The position numbers were made by a program, and so were the translations under genes. A stretch of DNA of 6,796 bases from contig JAFAFN010000372.1 in NCBI GenBank assembly GCA_023423475.1, positions 1-6,796 on the forward strand, given 5' to 3'. This document shows, piece after piece, positions 1 to 6,154 of the stretch. The notes under the pieces are model-generated. The model was not told the DNA's origin and did not search any database. It saw nothing but the letters and a program-made list of their open reading frames with translations. This DNA comes from Actinomycetes bacterium (lineage in GTDB: Bacteria; Actinomycetota; Acidimicrobiia; Acidimicrobiales; Microtrichaceae). Within the stretch, counting starts at the first letter, position 1; each line of letters begins with the position of its first letter.

Positions 1-3000
1 GACCCGGTGAACCAGCGGCGGCTCGGCGACTTCGAGCTGCTCGACCGCGACGAGCGGAACCGCGAGTGCGACCTCGAACCCGACTTCGCGTCGTCGCTCG
101 GGTTCTCCGAGGGCGGCATGTCGGCCAAGGTCGGCATGAAGTTCGGCGCCGGTCTCAAGATTCCGCTCGGGCTGCAGGTCGGCGGCAAGCTCTCCGGCGC
201 CTGGCAGCGCCTGCTGAACGACCCGAACGCCGGCTTCTTCGAGCTCGTCAGCGTCACCGCCGGCCCCCGGCTCAGCGCCTCGGTCGAGAGCGAGACGCGC
301 TCGCTGCAACGTCGCAACGCTGATTCGCACCAGCGTCTCGAGCTGTTCACCACCGGAAAGGTCGGTGGCAGCACCTTCGAACGCATCTCGACGGGTCTCG
401 GACTCCCCCCGAAGATGCTCGGCAACCAGCTCGTCGCGTTCGACTTCATGGCGGGCAACCTGCCGCTGCTGTCGCTGCACGAGCCGGTCAGAGCGGGCTC
501 GGGTCACACCGTCGACGTCACCGTCGACGGCGAGGCGGTCGACGGCACCGCCGAGGTCGTGCCCGGCGACGTGCTCGCGGTGTCCAGCGCGCTCGAACGC
601 CCGTCCGACGGTCCGGAGCCGCAGCTCGAGGGGGCTGGTGTCTGGCTCGAGCGCAGCGTCGGCTACGACGAGATCGAGGAGTTCACCCTCACGGCGTCCG
701 GGCTCACCCTCGAGGGGCAGCTCACCATCACGCCGCAGCTGTGCGACACCATCGGCAACGACGAGACCGACCTGGTGCTCCTGGGTGAGACCCTGTTCGC
801 CGGCGGCACCGGCACAGGGGGGTCGGTGTACGTCCCGGCCTACGGCGGAGCGATCCCGATCCGCTGCCTCGAACCCGCGATCGAGTTCGACCGCGAGTCG
901 GTGTCGTTCGGGCCCGACCAGGTCACCTTCCCTGCCACCGTGCACCTGCAGGGCGACCTGCTGGCCGGTGAGCAGTGGCGGATCGACGGCGACACCGTGC
1001 CGTCCTGGCTCACGGCGAACCCGACCGAAGGCTGGTTCCGCGCCGGTGAGCAGAGCGACTCCGTCCCGGTCGGCATGAACGTGGACTGCGCCAACGTCGC
1101 TCCCCGACGCGAGGTCAGCGCCACCATCCGCGCACGCGTCGACACCGAGCTGGTCGACGATCCGCTCACCGCCGAGCTGCTCGTCGAGGCCGACTGTCGT
1201 CGCACCAGCCTGGACCTGGACCCGACGGTCATCGAGGCGCCCGGGTCGGGCGGCACCTACACGGTGGCCGTCGACACCTTCGGGCCCTACGTCGTCTACT
1301 GGGAGGCCGCCGGCCAGAGCGGGATCTACAACTCGGGGCGGACGAGCTCTTCGTTCCAGATCGACGTGCCCGCGAAGGGGCCCTCGTGCTTCCCCACGAG
1401 CACCTCGTACCAGGTCCTGCTGCGCACCGAACCCCGCGTCGAAGGCGACACCACGGCCCGAGGCAGCGCAGAGGTGACCGTCAACCAGGGCCCCGGGCCG
1501 AAGTCGCCCAACTGCAAGCCGCCGCCACGCGGCGGCGGGTGGGGTGACCCGCACATCGTGACCTTCGACGGTGCGCGCTACGACGCCCAGACCTTCGGTG
1601 AGTACTGGTACGTGCTGCCCCTCGAGGACGGGCCCGACGTCGAGGTGCAGACGCGCCACGAAGCCTGGCACCAGACCGGATCGGGCACGACGATCATCAC
1701 CGGCATGGCCGCGCGCATCGGCGGGCACACCGTCGAGATCACGACCAGGGGATCGGCCGCGCCGCAGACGATGGTGATGGTCGACGGCCGCACCGTCGAC
1801 CTGGCCGAGGGATCGACCCTCCAGATCGCCGCAGGCCTGACCATCGGGATGGCCGACGGCCGCTGGTTCGTCGAGTCGCCCGACGTGAGCATCGACGTGG
1901 TCCGCTGGGACAACGAGGACATCCTCAACGTCTGGGTCTCGATGCCCGAGGGCTCCCAGGTCGCCGGTCTGCTCGGCACGCCCGACGGCGACCCGCTCGA
2001 CGACCTCCGCACCCGTGACGGCGAGAGCTTCACGCTGCGCCAGGTGCGTCTGCACGGCGAGGAGCTGCTCGACCTGTCGTCGTCGTGGCGGGTCACCGAG
2101 CGCTCCGACTCGCTCTTCACCGAGTCCTACGCCGGCTTCGACGACCCCGTGTCGCTCTTCGACGTGGAGATGCTCGACGAGCACCGCGCTGCGGCGCAGG
2201 CGTACCTCGACGGCATCGACGTCGTCTGCGACGTGCCCCAGGGTGATGACCACGACTACGTCGTCGACTCGATCGCGGTCGAACGTCTCGCGGGTACTCC
2301 TGCCGCGCTGCAAGCCCTCAGCACCTGCACCTACAGCGTCACCGGACGAGCGGCCTCGCAGCTGCCGACGGGGGCGGTCGTCGGTGTCGAGGGGCTGTCG
2401 ATCCGGCTGACGTCGGACCGCCTGGCCGAGTGCGAGGTCGTCACCGGCTGGAACGGCTCGTTCACCTGCACGATGACGGCGAAGGCGCCCGGAGACCTGC
2501 CCGCCGAAGGTGGTGCGCCCTTCGAGGTCGACCTCCGAGCGGCGTGGCCCGGTCGGAGCGGCTCCGTGCTCGAGACCACCGTCGAGTTCGACGAGCTGGC
2601 ACCGATGGGCGGCGCACCGCTCGGTCGGTCCGTCGAGCTCGACGTCGACGCGGACGAGCTGGTCCGTGCCGACATCACCGGCTCGTTCATCGCCGATCTC
2701 GACGGCGAGGGCGCGGCACCCGTCGCCGGCCCGGTGCCGTTGAGGGTCCGCGGCCTGGATGCTGACGGAGTGCGGCTCGTCGAGCTGCGCGAGCGGGTGA
2801 CCCCTGCGGCCGACGGCAGCTTCTCGCTGAGCCGCCACCTGCCGGGCGGGGTCACGACCGTCGAGCTGGTCGCCGAGGTCGGCACCGTGAGTGCCGATCA
2901 CCCGACGACGACCGCGTCGGTCGAGCCGGGAGCGAACGAGATCAGCTTCGTGGTCGACCACCGTCCGCCGCTCGCCGAGATCTCCGGCACGCTGACCGGC

Positions 3001-6000
3001 CCTGCCGGTCCGCTCGGCGAGACCTACATCCGGGTCGTGCCGACGCCGGCGCCGGGTGAGCCCGGACTGTCCGCGACCTCGGTGCGCGTCGTGCCCGCGT
3101 CGGGCGGCGCCTACCGGGCGGTCGTCGTGCTGCCCGAGGCGGCGGTCGGCTACACCGCGACCGCACAGGTCGGTGTGGCCACCTCGGACCACCGCAGCGT
3201 GGTGCGCGACTCGTTGCAGCCCGGCCTCAACGCGGCCGAGCTCTCGGTGCACCACGACCCGCCGGTGCTGCGGGCGTCGGGTCGCATGACCGGCGCCGCC
3301 GGGGCACCGATCACCACGGGGACCGTTGTCACCGTCAACGCCTTCGACCCGTCCGACGAGCTGCTGCGCCGCAGCACCGTCGTGGTGACACCCGACGGCA
3401 ACGGTGACTACTCCTTCGACCACGTCCTGCCGGTGGCGACCACCCACGTCGTGCTGGTCGCCGACGTCGGGGTGATCTCTGCGGACGATCCGACGATCGA
3501 GCTCACCGGCCTGTCCGCCGGCGTGCAGGCCCGGACGTTCGACGTCGACTACGACCCGCCGCGCATCGCGGCGAGCGGTGTCCTGCTCGACGGCGCGGGC
3601 GTGCCCCGTCCGGCGACCGGAGTCAGGCTGCACTCCTTCGACGCAGACGGCGACGCGCTCGCCGTTCGCAACCTCACCGCCCATCCGGCGGCGGTGACCG
3701 GCGCCTACACGCTGCCGGCTGCCCAGGTGCCGTCGGGGACCGTGCGGGCCGAGCTCGAGTACCTGATCGGTGCGATCCCCGCGGACCACGTCCGCCTGAC
3801 GATCGATCCGGTCCTCGAGGGTCTCAACGAGCGTGTCTTCGACATCGACCAGCGCTCGACGAGCGTGCTGGTCGAGGGCTCGCTGCGGACCAACGGTGGG
3901 GTCGCACTCGGCGCCACCACGGTCAGGATGACCGCGTTCGAGGGCGACACCGAGCTGGGCCACTGGGACCACTACGTGCTGCCCTCGTTGCTCGGTGGAC
4001 AGTTCGGCTTGCGGAGGGAGGTCCCCAGAGCTGCCACCCGGGTGGTACTCGAGGCCCGTGTCGGCGTCACGCCGACCGACTGGGTGCGTCAGGAGTACAC
4101 CGATCTGCGCGTCGGTCCGAACCAGGTCCGCTTCGACGTCGAGTACCTCTCCACCTGGATCGACATCGACGGCGAGATGGTCGGCATCGACACGGCGACC
4201 GGTGTGCACGGACCGCTGACCGGTGACCGCTTCGTGGCGCTGCGTGCGCTGGATGCGGACGGCGATGAGGTCTACACCGACGGCGCCACGGTGCGACCGA
4301 ATCCGGTCGACGGCTCGTACACGCTGTCGATCCGGGTGCCCCGCTCCACCGCTTCGGTCGTGGCGACCGCTCACGTCGGCATCGTGCCGAACGAGTACCC
4401 GGAGGTCCCCGCCACGGTGACCGTGGGCGTGCGCAACCGCGTCGACCTGTACGTCGACTACCGCCCGACCGTCCTGGTCACCTCCGGAACGATCCGCGTG
4501 GGAGGGGTGCCCTACTCCGGCCCCGTCGACGTGGCCGTCACGGAACGCACCGGTGGTGACGTCGTGACGACGCGCACGACGACGGCCACCGCCGCCTCGA
4601 ACGGGGCCTACTCGGCCGAGCACATCGCGCGACTCGTGTCGGACAACGCCAGGGTCACGGTCACACCGCGGTTCGCGTCGGGTGCCGCTCGATCCGTCGA
4701 CGTCGCCGAGCTCAACGGTGGACGCCAGGCCGTGCCGATCACCATCAACTCGAACGACACGGTGCTCGAGGTCTCGGGCCACCTGCAGCACTTCGGGCAG
4801 GCGGCGACGTCCGGACGCTTCGAGGTGCTCACCTGGAACGCCGCCAACCAGCAGATCGAGCTCGAGGAGGGCGGCTACTTCGTCGACGTCGTGCCGAACG
4901 GGCCGAACGGCGCCTACACGGTCCAGATCCCGCTGCGGGCCGACGTGGCGTCCGCCGTGCTGCGGACCGAGCTGCCCGAGCCCGGCGTCGGACCGATCCC
5001 GATCGCGTCGCACAGCTTCACCGTGCGGCCCAACCAGGTGAGCACGGCGACCTGGAACACCAACGGTGCCTGGGTCGAGCTCGACCTGACCTTGCGTGAC
5101 GACGGAGTGCCGTACACGGGTGACGTGCAGTCCCGGATCCACGCGTACGGCGAGGACGGGACCGTGCTGGACCTCCAGGGGCCGGTGTACCTGTCACCCG
5201 ACGGACAGGGCACGGCGGCTGCGTTCGTGTCGTTCCCGTCGGTGGGGACCTCGGGTGTGGTCCCCGACCGCGTCGACGTCGAGCTGTTCGGCTACGGCGA
5301 CGGCGACCGGACCCGGACCCACGTGGTGCACCTCGATCGGGGTGCGTCGATCTACCGCCAGTCCCTCACGATGGAGCTCGCGACCGAGCCCCGTCAGATC
5401 ACGGTGTACGGGCCCGCGTACGACGGCACGACCCTGACCGTCACCCCGTACTGGATCCCCGGACAGGGCACGACGCTGGTCGAGCGTGACTCGGCGACGT
5501 CGCACGAGGTGCAGGCCGAGGAGTGGAACGGGTTCGAGGCGACCGTGACCATCGACGTCCCGGTCTCGGCGACGCACCTGGGTGTGCGCATCGAGCAGTG
5601 GGACGTCGAGCGGATCGTCGAGCTGTCCGACGACGACCCGGTGTACTTCTCGATCCCCGTCGGTGGTGAGGAGCTGGTCGTCCGCGGCACGGCGACGGTC
5701 ACCGGCGGGTTCGGTTGCGGCCCCTACGCAGGTCGAGCGGTGCCGTTCCGCCTCAGCGTCTTCGGGGTGCTCGATGGCGACGAGAGCGGCTGGACGTCGG
5801 CCTACATGGTCGACGACCAGGCATGGGTCGTCCCGAACGAGGACGGCACCTGGACCTACCGCACGTGGCTCAACGGCACGGACACGATCGCCGCATGGGT
5901 CGAGGCGCAGTCGCCGGCGATCGACACCGTCGGCTCGGCCTACCAGCAGGTCTTCGTGAACCCCGATGCGTACTCGGACGCCCAGATCGAGCTCGCGGCG

Positions 6001-6018
6001 TGGTGCAACGTCTGGTGA
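1..6018 (+). CDS. Giant multidomain VWD / Ig-like repeat protein, probably secreted or cell-surface (5' end outside window)
   Basis: The frame is open from base 1 and stops at TGA 6016-6018. Residues here are counted from the GTG at 7. That GTG is not a convincing start: no signal peptide follows and Asp-Pro codons precede it in frame, so the gene probably begins upstream. Visible order: Gly-rich beta region (about 36-66); beta-rich linker (about 160-290); two BACON-like Ig folds (about 292-397 and 399-494); Pro/Gly linker (495-511); VWD domain (about 511-697); VWD tail to about 773; then 11-12 modules of about 100 residues to the C-terminus. No membrane helix, LPXTG-like sorting motif or enzyme active site is visible. 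VWD plus long Ig-like arrays are typical of extracellular adhesive or structural proteins, so export is inferred from architecture. Codon use is uniform and matches the next gene, giving no sign of recent transfer. The domain calls are firm for VWD and moderate for the rest; the biological role is unknown. Confidence 0.9.
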   Translation, partial: DPVNQRRLGDFELLDRDERNRECDLEPDFASSLGFSEGGMSAKVGMKFGAGLKIPLGLQVGGKLSGAWQRLLNDPNAGFFELVSVTAGPRLSASVESETRSLQRRNADSHQRLELFTTGKVGGSTFERISTGLGLPPKMLGNQLVAFDFMAGNLPLLSLHEPVRAGSGHTVDVTVDGEAVDGTAEVVPGDVLAVSSALERPSDGPEPQLEGAGVWLERSVGYDEIEEFTLTASGLTLEGQLTITPQLCDTIGNDETDLVLLGETLFAGGTGTGGSVYVPAYGGAIPIRCLEPAIEFDRESVSFGPDQVTFPATVHLQGDLLAGEQWRIDGDTVPSWLTANPTEGWFRAGEQSDSVPVGMNVDCANVAPRREVSATIRARVDTELVDDPLTAELLVEADCRRTSLDLDPTVIEAPGSGGTYTVAVDTFGPYVVYWEAAGQSGIYNSGRTSSSFQIDVPAKGPSCFPTSTSYQVLLRTEPRVEGDTTARGSAEVTVNQGPGPKSPNCKPPPRGGGWGDPHIVTFDGARYDAQTFGEYWYVLPLEDGPDVEVQTRHEAWHQTGSGTTIITGMAARIGGHTVEITTRGSAAPQTMVMVDGRTVDLAEGSTLQIAAGLTIGMADGRWFVESPDVSIDVVRWDNEDILNVWVSMPEGSQVAGLLGTPDGDPLDDLRTRDGESFTLRQVRLHGEELLDLSSSWRVTERSDSLFTESYAGFDDPVSLFDVEMLDEHRAAAQAYLDGIDVVCDVPQGDDHDYVVDSIAVERLAGTPAALQALSTCTYSVTGRAASQLPTGAVVGVEGLSIRLTSDRLAECEVVTGWNGSFTCTMTAKAPGDLPAEGGAPFEVDLRAAWPGRSGSVLETTVEFDELAPMGGAPLGRSVELDVDADELVRADITGSFIADLDGEGAAPVAGPVPLRVRGLDADGVRLVELRERVTPAADGSFSLSRHLPGGVTTVELVAEVGTVSADHPTTTASVEPGANEISFVVDHRPPLAEISGTLTGPAGPLGETYIRVVPTPAPGEPGLSATSVRVVPASGGAYRAVVVLPEAAVGYTATAQVGVATSDHRSVVRDSLQPGLNAAELSVHHDPPVLRASGRMTGAAGAPITTGTVVTVNAFDPSDELLRRSTVVVTPDGNGDYSFDHVLPVATTHVVLVADVGVISADDPTIELTGLSAGVQARTFDVDYDPPRIAASGVLLDGAGVPRPATGVRLHSFDADGDALAVRNLTAHPAAVTGAYTLPAAQVPSGTVRAELEYLIGAIPADHVRLTIDPVLEGLNERVFDIDQRSTSVLVEGSLRTNGGVALGATTVRMTAFEGDTELGHWDHYVLPSLLGGQFGLRREVPRAATRVVLEARVGVTPTDWVRQEYTDLRVGPNQVRFDVEYLSTWIDIDGEMVGIDTATGVHGPLTGDRFVALRALDADGDEVYTDGATVRPNPVDGSYTLSIRVPRSTASVVATAHVGIVPNEYPEVPATVTVGVRNRVDLYVDYRPTVLVTSGTIRVGGVPYSGPVDVAVTERTGGDVVTTRTTTATAASNGAYSAEHIARLVSDNARVTVTPRFASGAARSVDVAELNGGRQAVPITINSNDTVLEVSGHLQHFGQAATSGRFEVLTWNAANQQIELEEGGYFVDVVPNGPNGAYTVQIPLRADVASAVLRTELPEPGVGPIPIASHSFTVRPNQVSTATWNTNGAWVELDLTLRDDGVPYTGDVQSRIHAYGEDGTVLDLQGPVYLSPDGQGTAAAFVSFPSVGTSGVVPDRVDVELFGYGDGDRTRTHVVHLDRGASIYRQSLTMELATEPRQITVYGPAYDGTTLTVTPYWIPGQGTTLVERDSATSHEVQAEEWNGFEATVTIDVPVSATHLGVRIEQWDVERIVELSDDDPVYFSIPVGGEELVVRGTATVTGGFGCGPYAGRAVPFRLSVFGVLDGDESGWTSAYMVDDQAWVVPNEDGTWTYRTWLNGTDTIAAWVEAQSPAIDTVGSAYQQVFVNPDAYSDAQIELAAWCNVW
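880..1488 (+). other. Two tandem BACON-like Ig-fold domains within the giant protein
   Basis: Residues about 292-397 begin Ile-Glu-Phe-Asp and carry a central Trp324 and a Pro332-Ser-Trp-Leu335 motif, followed by 'NPTEGWF' and an alternating beta strand. The 'W...PSWL...P..G' pattern is characteristic of BACON and related Ig-like folds. Residues about 399-494 start with a similar 'LDLDPT' strand and end in 'AEVTVNQG', the usual last strand of such a fold, but lack the PSWL motif. Cys361 and Cys397 lie in the first unit and Cys461 in the second. BACON domains were described mainly from Bacteroidota glycan-active proteins, where they act as spacers or possible carbohydrate binders. No binding residues can be assigned here. 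The first domain is moderately supported; the second could be another Ig-like family. Confidence 0.5.
1537..2097 (+). other. von Willebrand factor type D (VWD) domain
   Basis: The domain opens with Trp512-Gly-Asp-Pro-His516, followed by Val518-Thr-Phe-Asp-Gly522 and then 'GEYWYVLP', the classic VWD start (GDPH..TFDG..Y...GEY). It closes with Gly654-Leu-Leu-Gly657, then Asp660-Gly-Asp662 and Asp665-Asp666, matching the GLCGNFDG..ND segment of animal VWD domains, and ends at Ser693-Trp-Arg-Val-Thr697. In VWF the closing acidic segment helps bind calcium, and the aligned acidic residues are kept here. The domain has no cysteine between Cys503 and Cys741; the usual Cys of GLCG is Leu656. The disulfides that stabilise animal VWD are therefore absent. 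The tail to about residue 773, with 'SLFTESYAG' and Cys741, resembles the segment that often follows VWD in bacterial proteins. Recognition of the domain is secure; its function in bacteria is not. Confidence 0.9.
2326..6015 (+). repeat. Array of 11-12 diverged ~100-residue Ig-like / carboxypeptidase-regulatory-like modules (~300-bp coding period)
   Basis: Each module reads roughly: hydrophobic strand plus Gly (as in 'EISG', 'RASG', 'LVEG', 'VTSG'), a Pro/Gly turn, V-x-V-x-A-[FL]-D with an acidic loop, 'V.P..[DN]G.Y', a strand, Pro, a strand ending [AV]-x-V-G, then G-x-N-x(4)-F-x-V-D-Y-x-P-P. Approximate module bounds in bases: 2326-2658 (divergent, with Cys774/809/821), 2659-2970, 2971-3264, 3265-3561, 3562-3861, 3862-4155, 4156-4470, 4471-4761, 4762-5070, 5071-5391, 5392-5667 and 5668-6015. 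Lengths run from 92 to 116 residues. Units from 2659 to 4470 are clearly related; later ones keep the beta pattern and the G-x-Y type turn but lose the VDY.PP linker. Similarity is at protein level with no long identical DNA stretch, so the duplications are old. The best family guess is carboxypeptidase-regulatory-like or another Ig-like fold, acting as a stalk or ligand-binding array. Confidence 0.8.
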
Positions 6019-6031
6019 GTCGCGACCGGGC

Positions 6032-6071
6032 GTGACGCCCACCGGGTCCCGCCCGACCCGGTGGGCGTCAC
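6032..6071 (+). terminator. Perfect 17-bp hairpin after the giant gene, probable terminator
   Basis: The arms GTGACGCCCACCGGGTC (6032-6048) and GACCCGGTGGGCGTCAC (6055-6071) are perfect inverted complements around a 6-base loop, CCGCCC. The hairpin starts 13 bases after the stop codon. No T-run follows, so it is not a canonical E. coli-type intrinsic terminator. Tail-less hairpins just downstream of stop codons are common in high-GC actinobacteria and are usually read as terminators or mRNA 3'-end stabilisers. Because it is palindromic it could act in either direction, but both flanking genes run forward. Confidence 0.75.
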
Positions 6072-6119
6072 CGCTACCGGCTCGTCGGGGACCGAGCGCC
6101 GGGCGGGGGGTCCGAGGTC

Positions 6120-6125
6120 TACGAT
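6120..6125 (+). promoter_or_regulatory. Candidate -10 element for the acetyl-CoA synthetase gene
   Basis: TACGAT fits the actinobacterial -10 pattern TANNNT and lies 29 bases before the ATG at 6155, downstream of the terminator-like hairpin. It would give a 5' leader of roughly 20-25 bases. No recognisable -35 hexamer is found 16-19 bases upstream, where the sequence is G/C-rich. This is a weak call; an activator-dependent or alternative-sigma promoter would also be compatible. Confidence 0.25.
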
Positions 6126-6142
6126 CCGTTCTGGATTCGGCC

Positions 6143-6150
6143 AAGGGGGA
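6143..6150 (+). promoter_or_regulatory. Ribosome binding site of the acetyl-CoA synthetase gene
   Basis: AAGGGGGA is a purine-rich match to the anti-Shine-Dalgarno sequence and ends 4 bases before the ATG at 6155. No other ATG or GTG lies close upstream in the same frame, so this site fixes the start of the downstream gene. Confidence 0.75.
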
Positions 6151-6154
6151 CCAC

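Noticed and set aside
7..9. GTG at base 7 as the true start of the giant gene
   Set aside because: The frame is open to base 1, there is no room to see an RBS, and no signal peptide follows although the architecture predicts export. It is treated as an internal valine codon of a gene cut by the window edge.
365..1078. Forward open frame in another phase (237 codons) inside the giant gene
   Set aside because: The product is Ser/Arg/Pro/Thr-rich low-complexity sequence typical of an out-of-phase reading of high-GC coding DNA, while the main phase reads through as a coherent beta-domain protein.
2659..6015. CRISPR-like or recent tandem DNA repeat
   Set aside because: The ~300-bp period is a protein-module period within one open frame. 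Copies are highly diverged in DNA, and there are no short identical repeats with unique spacers.
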